The notes beneath the pieces are model-generated. The model was not told where the DNA came from. It made no database searches and worked only from the letters and a program-made list of their open reading frames with translations. This document shows, in pieces, positions 1 to 12,000 of a DNA stretch of 64,000 nt. The stretch is from Centroberyx gerrardi. Lineage: Eukaryota > Chordata > Actinopteri > Beryciformes > Berycidae. Numbering within the stretch: position 1 is the first letter of the stretch; each line of letters opens with the position of its first letter. Made by a program: the position numbers and the translations under genes. The stretch is taken from contig NC_136000.1 of assembly GCF_048128805.1 (NCBI RefSeq), positions 14,478,854 through 14,542,853 of the forward strand, read 5' to 3'.

Positions 1-2295
1 TTTGTATTTCAGTGTGGTCTGATGTGACCTTTTCAGTGTTCTCACATTCAGTTACTATTGACACACTCATGGCCTTTAACTCATTTAATAAAAGCACTGC
101 AGACCCAAGACTTCCTATACTCAAAAATGTGCAGCCTTGTATTTGTATCCGCTGTGACGTAGTTGTAGTGTTTACAGAGAGTTTAAAATGTGGAGGAAGT
201 TGACAAGCTTTTGTATTTTCCTTCAGGTGTGTAAACACAATGGCGCTTCCCATCCAGCAGCGCTTCCTGTGAATTCTTGAATTCTTGGCTGCTGAAGATG
301 AGCGATGACACATGACGTTGTTTTGTTCAAAAACAGTCACATAACACGAGTGACCGATGGCCACCAGGAGCAAAGGTATCAAGGTTTTATAAAAGGCTCA
401 GGCGGATTTACCGTTCTGGCCAAATATGGAAGAGTGTGAAATCGTGCTGGCGTTAGCGACGGTCACATTATTGGTTGAAAGGTAGGGTTCACATCGTCCT
501 CTGTGTTCCCAGAAGACCCTTTTTTTCTCAGCCTTGCCTGGACGATCACTTACATAACAGCTCACCACCGCCTCCACCTGTCCCTCGGAAGGCCGATGGC
601 AGCTGCAGGCCCGCACCCCACGACACTTCCCATGTCATCAACGTCATCACTTAGACCGTAAAGACTGCCTCACATCTCAGACAAGGGTTGCTTTACGGAT
701 AGGTTTACCAGAAACACATTGTCATATGTGGAAAGGAACATCAATTACAGCTGTGAGGGGCCCAACGGTATCAATATCTGTGAACAAGGGACCTCAGCAT
801 GATGAATCACCTTTCACGAAGAGACTGGCTAAACAGTTCCATAGAGTACAGCACATCTCAAATATTCCACACAGATCAGTTTATGGCCCCCTTCATCGAG
901 TTTCCCCCCACCCTCTTGGGATGACGATTGAGTAACATCAGAGAATCCGAACCCACGCAACACACACAAACTGTGACCCGACAGCCTCCCCAACCCACTG
1001 GAAAACAATGAGCCAGAGGAGAAAGGAACAAGCAACACCTCAGTAACTACAATGAACCTAGAGACAGCTGCTGGAGAGCTGTTCAAATTCACAGGCACTC
1101 CCATGACACAGAAAGCCTTTCTCGTTCTCAGTCACATATGTCTGTGGCTTTCAACCGCGTTGATTCTAGCCTTTCTCTACCTCATGATAGGGGGGCTAAA
1201 CACATGCAAATTAAACCACAAGTCCCTCCTAAGCTCAGTCTTCTTTTCCGAACAACAGGTTTTCAGCTCCACCACAACTCGGCGATATTGTCAGGCCTTT
1301 AAACAACTCGTTTCTACAACATGAGCCTCTCATTTACCTTCTAGTAATCTGCTGGCTTATCCTAACGATGTTTACTCTCTTCATCCACAGGCGCATCTGA
1401 ATATTTAAAAAGAAACACATCTAACGTTTAAATCAGAGGAAGAATCTCCATCAGGAAAATGACATTGAGCTGTGGATCGTTGCTCTACTAATATTAAACA
1501 TGTAAACACAGCTGGAGCGCCCAGTTCATCAGCAGGCTATACAGGGACGGTCTCGGTTTGTCCTGTGTTAGGTAGGGTGTGTCAGAGTAGCTGTATGTGG
1601 ACAGCAAATAGGTTACAGGCCAAGGCTACACTGGGACATAGTGTGTGTTTTGATTGGTAGTGAAAAGTAAGAGGTCAGAAGTTTTCCTTTCACACCCTAC
1701 CAATCTGTTAACAAGTGGTGCACATGCCCATGCTGTCCTTCCGTGATAAAGGGATTTGCAGCTTCCCCATATTGCACTATCAACTTCCTTTAATTTGTTT
1801 CCCCTTGGTACACAGTTTCTTGAGGTCTGCTGTGTAGGGGCTTGGCCTATACATATATTTGTCCCTTCAGTTTTTCATTATCCTTAACTTCAACACATTG
1901 ATTCAGCTATGGTGTAGAGAACTGCTCCTATATAGATAGTAGACAGGTAAATCTAAGTTTGTTCTCTTTCGTACAATATAGGCTACATATTGTGCCAAAA
2001 CAATACTTGTTTACTTGGCGTACCTTTATCTTTTGAATTTTATCTCTCGCTGTAAACTTCAACCTACTTAAAACAGTGACACTCCCAAATGCAAGCTTTA
2101 ACAGGCCAGCTGTTTGCATATCTCCATTCCCTGTGTACACTCATGAGGACCACTATATCAAGAGGCAGGCGGGGGAGTACTGAATCATAATCTCACTCAA
2201 AAAATAAGTGAAGGAAAGAGATCATTACAGTTAAAACTAAATTGGAAGTAAACTACTTCCACGTGTTTCTAGTAACAGCTTCGAATAACACTCAC
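1..2295. other. dapk2 intron (first part) with a coding-like relic on the plus strand
   Basis: No dapk2 exon is visible here. The plus strand from 662 to 1400 holds four consecutive open stretches in shifting frames: 662-802, 799-924, 977-1324 and 1233-1400. Two of them encode hydrophobic membrane-like spans (about 1110-1190 and 1333-1390), and all four contain N-X-S/T glycosylation sequons. I do not recognise the protein. It may be a decayed transposon, retroviral or host membrane-glycoprotein gene. The remaining 1400-2295 shows nothing I can name. Confidence 0.35.
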
Positions 2296-2468
2296 CTTCC
2301 CAGCTCTTCTCCAATTTCATAGAAATCATCCACTTTCTGTTGCTTGAATACCGCCATGCCCAATGTCTTCATTGATGTAGTTTATCTTCTTAACATGCAG
2401 CACTGAAGTGAGTCTTTCCCCTGTCCGTCTCTCCAACTGTCCTGCTCCTTTTCTTCACAAGTCCAACC
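2296..2468 (-). CDS. dapk2: dapk2, first coding exon (death-associated protein kinase 2), partial
   Basis: Partial gene; only its start lies in the window. On the minus strand the bases from 2357 down to 2296 encode 20 residues (MAVFKQQKVDDFYEIGEELG) plus two bases of a Ser codon. The exon ends in a good donor (AAG/GTGAG). This closely matches the N-terminus of vertebrate DAPK2, which has FKQQKVEDFYDIGEELGSGQ just before the glycine-rich ATP loop. An in-frame ATG at 2372 would add five residues. The exon appears to begin at 2468 after a TCTCACAG acceptor, so 2358-2468 is 5' UTR. DAPK2 is a calmodulin-regulated Ser/Thr kinase acting in cell death and autophagy. The kinase exons must lie left of base 1, because none is visible in 1-2295. 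DAPK1 and DAPK3 fit less well (FRQE in place of FKQQ). The identification rests on about 20 residues. Confidence 0.82.
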
Positions 2469-3212
2469 CTGTGAGAAGAGATGACAACTCAGATAGATAT
2501 TCCTGTTGATTTCTGACTAAAGAGCAATGAACACTGTTGCTTCATGTTCCAGCTTGCTGTAAAACATTCCATCTCTGAGCTGTACCTACCTGCACTTTGG
2601 TCTTCAAGAAACATTACAACCTGATGGGCACAAACAAAGTGGGCCAATGCTGGGCTCTTTTGCTCATGAAAAGAAAATAAATAGGGCAGTTTGTCTGCCT
2701 TTCACAAGTCTAAATGCTGATTAGACAACATTAAGCCAAAGTACTAATGACACTGTTATTACAGTGGGCTTCATTATTCAGTAAGTACAACTCAGACAAC
2801 TGTGCCAAGCTGGTTAGTAGCACTATTTAGTTCTTGTGATTATTGTGATTATTAACAGGATTACAAAGGAAAAAGGAAATGGCATTTGGGTAATTAGGGC
2901 AGGGTATCTGTTTGGGAAATTATTGCAAGATAGGAAACGTTTTGTGTGATAAAAGTTGATAATGGCACTAACAAAGTGTCAAATAACTATTATTACTACT
3001 ATGAATGAGAATTTAAAAAAATCAGATCTTAAATGAATAGTAAAACATGGTTCAGTACAACAATCAACACATACATACAATAAAAAACATGAAGACAGAC
3101 AACTTTTGAAAACAGCACCATTTGAGGTAACATGGAGAAGTCCTGTCTGACAAGTTTCATGTCACACCACACAAAGGCTCAACAATAACAACAGCTTCAT
3201 CTCATTTCTTAC

Positions 3213-3300
3213 CTTCTGTCAGAGGCAGAGCTGCTAATAAACTTGCATACTATTCCCACGTCTTCAGCTGGTCTGGTCTGCTCTCGTCTGTAGTTCAGTC
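3213..3300 (-). other. dapk2: Candidate 5' non-coding exon of dapk2
   Basis: On the minus strand the sequence down to 3213 ends in a strong donor (ACAGAAG/GTAAGAAA). It lies 745 bases upstream of the acceptor at 2469 that precedes the dapk2 start codon. It has no long open frame, as expected of a leader exon. The upstream limit is a guess; I saw no clear TATA box. If real, the dapk2 promoter lies in roughly 3300-3560, directly after the tbc1d2b poly(A) signal. Confidence 0.4.
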
Positions 3301-3563
3301 ACAATGCTGCCACTTCAGAGTCTCAATTTATTTCTCACTCATGGCAGCACCATCATGCTTTTGTTTCTACAGAAGGACTGTAGTCCCTCCCCCTGATGGC
3401 TCCATTATGAAACTGCACTATGACAGCCAGGCTATCAATAAAGATGACTGACTTGTATGGAAGTTTATTCTGTGCTATGTCTCCTTTCTTGAACAAGCAA
3501 GCGTGTTGCTAAAGAAAGCGAAAGAAAGTGCAAATGAGACACAATGCACTCAGCCAGCCTTTG

Positions 3564-3569
3564 TTTATT
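3564..3569 (-). terminator. Poly(A) signal, probable end of tbc1d2b mRNA
   Basis: An AATAAA on the minus strand (TTTATT on the plus strand), about 2.46 kb past the tbc1d2b stop. The 3570-6025 interval has no other gene on either strand and is AT-rich, as expected for a long 3' UTR. Other AT-rich hexamers lie inside the interval, so earlier ends are possible. Confidence 0.45.
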
Positions 3570-6025
3570 GAATTTGTCTTTTAACTGATATAAAAAACAA
3601 ACAAAAAACAAAAATAAAAAAAATCACACAGCGACATACTGAATTCAACACCATAAAAATGTAGCATTTTGTAACATCCAATGATACTGATTAACCATGA
3701 ACAAGATGATATCAAATAGATTTAGATACAAAAAAATGATGTGCCCTTTAATATTCTGGAAAGTTGTCATGGCACTACAATTGTGCAATATATTGCTGGG
3801 AAAAGCAAAAAGGAAAAAAAAGGAAAAGTGGGAGCTTTAAAACTAGCTTATTCAATGTGAAAAGTAAATTCAGTGATTGATGTAATATGACAGAAAACAT
3901 TAAAACTGCCAATTTTAGCATGCAAAATAACAAGCTTAAGATAGAAGTTACATATTGGAATACGGGTAAACTCTTAAGACATACGACTGTGCGAACCCTT
4001 TGACAAAATGAGTAAACGTAAAAACAAAATAAATGTGTGAGTAAAAGAAATTATTGTTACAGCATGTCAAGTTTGAAAAGTTTTGATTTCTAGAGAGACC
4101 TGCTCTCAAGGGGAAAACAAACTTAAATTCAACTTCTAGATGACTTTTTTTTTTCCAATTACAATGTCTTTATGTGTAATTGTTACAACAATTACAATTC
4201 TGCAACTTTCTCATTTGATTAAACAGCCAACATGGAGCAGGTGGTCCAACAATAAAAGGAAGAGCAAAATGCTATGGCTAACAATACTGTAGCACGAGAA
4301 AAGGTTGCCAGTAAAGTTACATTTTTGTAACTAATATCAAAGGGAAAAAATGTAACAAAAAAAAAATCAAAGGAACTTAAAGTTGCAGCATGCTGTAAAC
4401 CGTATAGGCACACAGGGGGAGACTTGTCCCCTACGCATAGACTCCCATTCAAATAACACATTTTTAGATTTTTAGATAAATCTAAACATATTTTTTGTTT
4501 TTTTCTACACCAGCTGTGATGTTAGACATGCCAGCTTTTACATATTTGGCTGTTAAATAGTAAGAATGGATAACAGGTGTAAAGAGAGCCTGATAGCAGT
4601 GCTAAACCGTTAACTACACTCCAAAAGTACCTGGATGGCCTGTGTGTGTATCTATGGACGAGAGAAAAGATGGTGCCACACATGCCTAGGAATTCCCTCA
4701 TATACTTCCCTCATAGATTACAAATCATATTTTTATTTTCAGAGAACAACCATGTTTCAACATTTGATCTAAAACTCCGTCACAGTGTAATTAAACTTTG
4801 AAACCAGTCCCTATACTGTGTGGAAGGTACCTGCAGACTCGTGTAAACATACTGATGGGTTGAAAGATGTTATACTGCCACTCTGAGGACAATGAGTGCA
4901 CCTACAGCAGAAATTTCAAACGGGGCTCAGAAATACAGTTTCAGCAATAGTGTAGCTGATGTGCACACAATGCAAGATACAACTGTTTTAGTCTGGGGGA
5001 ACTGAACCCTTTAAACACTGAACAACAACACCCTAATTTCTGGCAAAGGTAATAATTTGATTAAAATAGAGCATTGTATTACATTTAAGAGCTGTAGTTT
5101 AAGGCAAGGGTATAATTTAAGGGCAGATTAATCCATCTTAATACGTGGATTTTAGAATAGTCGGAAACCGAAGAGTCAGACGGTCTGGTAATTTGACCTG
5201 AATCCTGAGATAAGAAATACAAGCACAGTCTGACCCAGAAATGTCATGAAGGGACGCACATGTATGTATGTGACATTACATGGGAAGACGTTGCTACTGA
5301 TCCTGCTCTCCGTGGTAAATCTTTGTGCTTGGTCTTTCGAAACACAAGCACTCTCCTGCAGTCTGGAATGACCTCAAAAACTTTGGAATGAACTATTGAT
5401 CTAAGGACTTAAATTTCAGCAAAAGTGATTCAAGTGCAGACACAGGGATCAAACACAAAAGAAGGGATGTTAAGTGGGTATGTGGAGGGGGAAACCTCCA
5501 AAGTGATTTAGGTAAACATAACAAATTTATACAGTGAAAGGAGCTATAACTAGAAGCAGTGAAAGAAAAATGTCTAATCATAAAGGAAGAAGAGTAAAAA
5601 AAAATATATATAATCATTCCTTCAACAGGCTAAAAATCACCCACTGTTAAAAGATGACGTGACACCATGTTTTCAAAAATACTGATTCGGACTGCAAGGA
5701 CTTAGCTTGGCACTGAAGACTGAAGAGCCACAGGACATGCTTCTATTCTGGCTGTCACACAAGCATACAGCAATTACGGCGTTTAAAAAAAGATGGCAGG
5801 AATACTGATAGAAAGCCCATTTGGCCTATAATGTTTTGGTCCTTCGAAGCCATACCGCTCAAGAAAGTATAAAGTTGATTGTTCCAGCTCTGATGCGGAG
5901 ACCAAATCCAATAATGCGTGGGAAATGCTCACGAGCAATTGCAACACATTGCCCGTCTATATGGAGATGATCTCTTTGTTTTTATACACACAGCCAAACA
6001 GCCCGGCGATCTGACGAGCTCAAGG
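3570..6025 (-). other. tbc1d2b: Probable 3' UTR of tbc1d2b
   Basis: Directly follows the tbc1d2b stop codon (6026-6028). No homologous coding frame was found on either strand; the small open frames here are random. The DNA is AT-rich with several short A/T runs. The extent is inferred from the AATAAA at 3564-3569 and from the dapk2 leader beginning below 3300. Confidence 0.5.
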
Positions 6026-9000
6026 TCAATTATCTTCCTCATCGTCGCTCACGAAGCTCCGTCTGTCCTGACTGGACTCTCTCTCCCTGAGGAAGGTCTG
6101 TCTGATGGCCTCCAGCTCAGTCAGCTCTAGACGGACTTTCTCCAGGTGGAAGGATCGGCGGTTCTGGATTTGCCTCAGGGGGAAGGGGTTCATGTCCACG
6201 AAGGCGATGTTCATCAGCTTCCTGGAAACAGAGGTCACAGAGAGATGCAGTCCTGGTAATGTGGAATGTTTTTCTGTTCATACCTTGTGCTGATTTTGAC
6301 TCCCTGTTGTCCCTGTTCTCTGTGTGCCAGCGTGTACTTCTGTTACTACAGGAGTTGTCAACATGTCCCTTCACCAATGTCACCATGACAAATTCTTGTA
6401 CAAATTTATTATGCTTGGTGAACAAACTGATTCTAATCCTGACCTACTCCTCTGATATAAGGCTGAGCATAGTGGATAAAATGTAATACTTGAAGAAAAA
6501 AAAGAGGCCCTCATAAAACTGTGCTGACCATGGACAATAAATGATGAAAGCCTGATGTCTGAAATGTCGGCATTAATAAATTACTGTTTCTTTTGCATCT
6601 AGAACTTGAGCGTGCGACTCACTTCTTTTAAAATGTAATGCTTGTCACAATGAGCACAGGAACAAAATGCATGCATTACAAGCCAACATACTGTACGCAT
6701 AAATGTCAGCTACAGCAAAACACAGTATTACGCTTACAGTAGTGTATATTATACTAAAACGTGAGAGAAATACAAGGTTAATTGCAGCACTTTACCTTGA
6801 ATCCAGGATTGTGCGCGTGAAGTATCTAAGATATTTGAAGATGGCTGTGGAATCCTGCAACTTCAAAAACTCCTCCTCTTTGTACTTGAAGAGAGCAAGG
6901 GCGAAGCGAAATATGATCTGCGGAGAAACATGATCAAAGCCATGAAATCCACCGCGTGATTTATCCTGCTACGAGACAAAAAGCTATAAAACATTATCCC
7001 TCTGAAATGCAAAGCCACTTCAGAGGACTGACACCAGTATTCTCTAACCTTTAGAGCAAAGCTTGAACAGAACAGTATTTTCCGGTGCTTATAGCATCGC
7101 ACAGTCCTCATTGTCCTGATATGAGCCTTTTCTCTGGGTGCAAAACCTCAACATTTACTGAGTTTACAGGTGATCGTCCCACAGTTGTCTCTGACTCACG
7201 GCCCTAAATATCCCTGATGATTATAGCTCTAGTTCCCCCCCCTCCCTCTTACCTTAGGTCCCTCATACAGGAAGGCATCCCAGATCTTGAAGAGGATGTC
7301 GCTGACCACGCTGTCCACAAACACCACCAGGAACCAGTTGAAGGTGATGAGGGAGAAGTCTACCTTGTACTGCTCAAAGTGGGCATGGAGCCGGGGCAGC
7401 TTCTCGCTCATCAGGTCCTTGAACACACGCTGGTCAACCTGCACGGACATAGAGGGGGCGGAGGTTAAAAAATAAATTCCTATGACCTGCTGGCCTAGAT
7501 GCAAGACAACCAGGACATTATTTTTAACAGCTAATCAAGAGCTTTATTTTTACAGCTGGAGAAAACATGGGGTCAAATTCAGCAGCGAGAAACCACAGCA
7601 AACTGTGCTGATCACTGCTCCGCATTCCTGCTCTGGTGAGTCATGAGCAGCAGGCTCGGTCACATGAATATGACATCACTGACAACCAGGGAAACTCTGG
7701 TAGTGCAGCAGCAACTTGCCCCAGTGTCTTCCCGTGCTAGAGCGTAACCTTTGAGCTCGTTTACCTGCGAGCCCAGCAGAGTCTTGGTGTAATAGTCCCT
7801 CGGCATGAAGACCTCCACAATGGCTATGAGGCACCAGAAGGCCTCCTCTTGGTCCAGATAGAGCAAGGCGATGGCTGCCAGCCTGAGAAAATGACAAGAA
7901 ATACAATTCAGAGTTAGACTGGAGCTGATATAAAAAGGCAGTGGAAAAATCGGTTCCCAGTGGGTCAGAGAACATAAAATAGAAAAGGTGGGAAACCATA
8001 TAATGCACAAAACAAGTAGTTTATTTGCTATAAATAGTGTTAACAAATACAAGCACTTCAAAGCAATTAACGAACACAAATAAACGACTTGTTTTGTGCA
8101 TTATACGGCTTCCCACCTTTTCCATTTTACACTGGAACTGAAAGACATAAACAGACACAAGTTTTAAAGAACATCATTTAGCACACAGCAGTGCTAAATG
8201 ACAATAACCAGAACCCCTCTCCACTCCAGTACCTGTTTAGGCCTTGGCAGTAGCCGATATCTGGGTTCCTCCAGGAGAAAGCCAGCAGCACATTCCTGAG
8301 TTTCTGGATGCCGTCTGCACTGGGGGAGGCATAGTGCTTGTTGTTGGGCAAAGTACGCAGCAAGTCCAGCTCGATCTGCTTGGAGGCCGGGTTGGGCTTC
8401 TCCCGGGCCACGGTCAGCAGGGTCTCGTAATAGTCGGGCTGCACGTGGTCCCGGAACTTCCTGACGTGGAAGGAGACGCACCAGTGCCACACCTTGGGGC
8501 GGTGCACATGGGGCACGCCGCTGCGCATCAGGGCCTTGAGCTCTGGGGAGCGCACCAGGTCCCTGTTCATGGTGCTGGCCAGGAAGTTCTCCCACTTCAC
8601 CCCGACGGACACCTCCTGATCCGTCATGGACAAGGACTTCAGCTCCAAGGCTCTCACCTTGGCAACCAGCTTCTCCTCCTCTTCCTCCTCCTCGGGAACC
8701 GTCTTGAAGCCGAACACGTCATACTCGCTGACATTAAACAAAGGCAGAGAGAAGATGGTCAAAGTCATGACAGTAATAGGTCACACTGCATGACATATCT
8801 TATTGTATCAAGTGATGCATTCTATGCCTGTAGCTTTTTCTCTGTACAGTTTGAATGAATGAAGCCATTATCAGGAAAAAACTGAACTTATTCTAAACTC
8901 CTGCAGTTCAGGTGCAGGTCCCACATCAAAGTATAATCCAGGTCCCACATTAAAAGGAAAATTCTGTCCACAGATACTCTTTCCCTCAACCTGCCTCATC

Positions 9001-12000
9001 CACATCTCTGTCAGTTAGTGATTTCCTTCATTTCCCAGAATGCCTTTCGATAAACCCCAGAGAACATGCCTGAACTTGTTGAATTTCAGCTGTGGTTTTT
9101 ACGTGTCGGTGGAGAGAGCAATATGAATAACAACAGCAAGTTTTTCCAGTTGAGAAAAACATGGTACTCAAAACGTAACATGTCTAGTAGCAACATCCTC
9201 TTCTACAAGGGATTTCTCCCTGTATGATTGTCGAGTGCCAGTGCAAAATGGTGAGTCTAGAAAGAAGCCCTTTCTGTTTGACGCTGTGTGATCGACACCA
9301 AAACATGATGTTAATCGTTGATGTTTTAGATAACTGAAAAATGTTCTGCTATGAAGCTCCATTGTAGCTGTGCTGTAAATATCTCAACATGGCATCACGT
9401 TGTCTATGTCTGGCCAATTCATAAGAAAAAAATACAACCCTAAACAACAAAATGGACCCAGGAATGCAAGGTACAACACCAAGAGCTATTCTTAATAGTG
9501 TTAAAGTGTTTTAGGGTGGATTTTTCTTTTCACTAGTGAGCAACAACTTTATCAAAGGTATCACTGTGTTAAAAACTCAAAGTGGGAAAAGCTGCTTTTC
9601 CCACTTTGCGTTATAATTTAAATTCAAAACTAAGAAAAATGTTTACTATAGCAATGTGCTCTAATTTTCTATCCTGCTTTCATATTCTAACTTCTGTTCT
9701 ATTGGGAAATTTAACATACTTTTCAATATGGAAAAATGTAACATAATTTATGCATAATGGCTTTTTGCAGCGTCCATACCTGACAGTATGTGGTTTGAAG
9801 ATGGGGTGCTCCTGCTGGTCTGTGCTCTCTGCCTGCAGTGCGTCCTCCAGTAATCTGGAAATGACTTCGCGGGCCGGACTCTGCTCTGAAGAGGAACACA
9901 CGGGGGTCTTCACCTCCTGAAGCAGCACCAGATACTTACTCTCCACCTGGCACAGCTTGGCCTCCATCGCTGTGTACTGGAGCAAAGAACAAAGTAAACA
10001 TTGAGGGATTATCTTCACTGACAAGAATGCTGTTTTCTGACTTGGCATTTTTAGATGATTTAGAGGGCACCAGCTGAGGTCAGCGCCGGACTTCCCCTAA
10101 AAGCCACTCTGACTTCCTGTTTCTGCTAACAGAGAATTGTACCATTAACCAACAAACACATGATGGTACCTTTGCTTCTAAAGCTTTTTCTCTGCTCTCC
10201 GCATTTCTGCGTAATACTGTCAGCTCCAGAATCTCTTTGTTCAGGAACTTGTTCTGGGACTTGTAGCCTTGAAGACTGTCCTGAAATTAGAGAAACATAT
10301 GTTCAGTAAAACAGTGTCAGTGTGGAAATCAGCAAACATGTATAATGATTTTTATATAATATAAAACCAGCTAGGCAAATTAATTCTACAAAGTCAGGTT
10401 AATAACAGCTATGGTCCATTGGCTCCATGTTCACACTCACTTCCTTCCTTCCAGTTCTCACAATCTGCTGCTTTCTCATCTAAATCGACTGTAAATCAGT
10501 TCAAGTGTTTCCCATCATACCTTGAGGATGTCCAGCTCCTGCTGCTCCTTGTTGGCCGGTGGTGAACTGCAGTCGTTTGGTTGGCCGCTCTGCTCGGAGC
10601 TCTGCTGGGACAGTTTGATGATGACTTCGTCCTTGGCCTGGATGGTTTCCATCAGCATGCCCAGCTGGTCATTAATCTCCCCCACCTTGATTTTCAGGCC
10701 CTTCAGCTCCTGTTGCAGGCTCTCCTTCTCCAAGGCCAGACGCTCCATGTGGCCGCACAGTGCTTGGATCTGTTCATCCCTTTCCTGAAGCAGGACCTCC
10801 ACCTGGGGGATCTCCTCCTGGGTTACTACTGGGGCTAGACTCTGGTCTGGGGCTGAATCTGGAGCTGGGGCTGGGCGGGGCGCTGGGTTTCTTTCACACT
10901 GGGAGGTCCGAAGAGTCTGCTGCAGTAGTCTCACCATCTCCTGGTAGAGAATAAAGGAATTTTTTTTTTTGGTCAATACTGGCAAATCTGGCAGTTTGTC
11001 CAATTACTGGAAAATAAATGCACTTCAAAACAATTACCCTTCTTCCACACAGCTGAACTGACAAGCTCACATACATGTGGGTGGAAGGTGTGAAAACAAT
11101 AGGCATTGTGTTCGCCAGGAGGAAGGTGAACAAATGAATGTACAAAAGTTTGTGCACAGAAAGTGACATATCCAACTGCCCAAACAGAAGAAGCAGATGC
11201 TGTTTTCCAACAAATGAACCAATTCTTTTGGAAGGATGAATTCCCCGTCATGTGTTTTTTAAAGACGGCATAAGGGAAAAATGACTTTTCAACTTACATA
11301 ACTGCTGCCTGTATTTACTTTTTAGCAGAGTCACACACTATGAACTGGGTTTCGATCTCATTGTGTCTTTAAAAGGAGAGTGGTCAGCCCACACCCTAGA
11401 TATAAGAATATAAGTAGGCTGAGAGTAAGGTAAATAAAAGAGTGCAAGTGCTATAGTTAAACATAACCAGAAGGCCTGCGAAAGAAGAACAAAATGCTGT
11501 AAAACGATTTTGCTCCTCAAATTATCAAGATAAATGATAGTGATTAACAGTTTGCATCACAATATTTAGCAAAGTAATTCGGATTAGCAACAATTTTGCA
11601 GCTCTACAGGATACCTCCATTCCTACTTTTTGATACATGTGAAGTCAAATGTTATTGCATGAGGAATGAAATCTCAATACAATTTGATCAGGAAACTGTT
11701 AAATTATTGACACCTTTGTCCTGGTTGCCTAGAACAGTTCATACTGTTTGACAGTGGCCATAGAGGCAGTGCTGACCTAAGCAACATGTAACTGATTAAC
11801 ACAGCCACCAGTATGCCCAGACAAGCCTTTATCTAACTTTATCGAATTTCTAAGCATGAAATTTAATTGCACAAAGTTTATCATGACAAAGTAGATCACT
11901 AAAGAGAAAATTAGCCCAATGTGCAAACACGGATAAAGTGATTTGCCTCGCATTTTTCCATTGTGTGTGCAGCACACGCACACAGCCACACACACTTACT

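Noticed and set aside
398-616. 72-codon minus-strand open frame considered as a dapk2 exon
   Set aside because: It has no kinase sequence, and the next expected dapk2 residues (GQFAIVKK-like) are absent.
8244-8858. Plus-strand open frame of 204 codons
   Set aside because: It lies antisense over the GC-rich TBC exon of tbc1d2b (8727-8233), whose splice borders and homology are certain.
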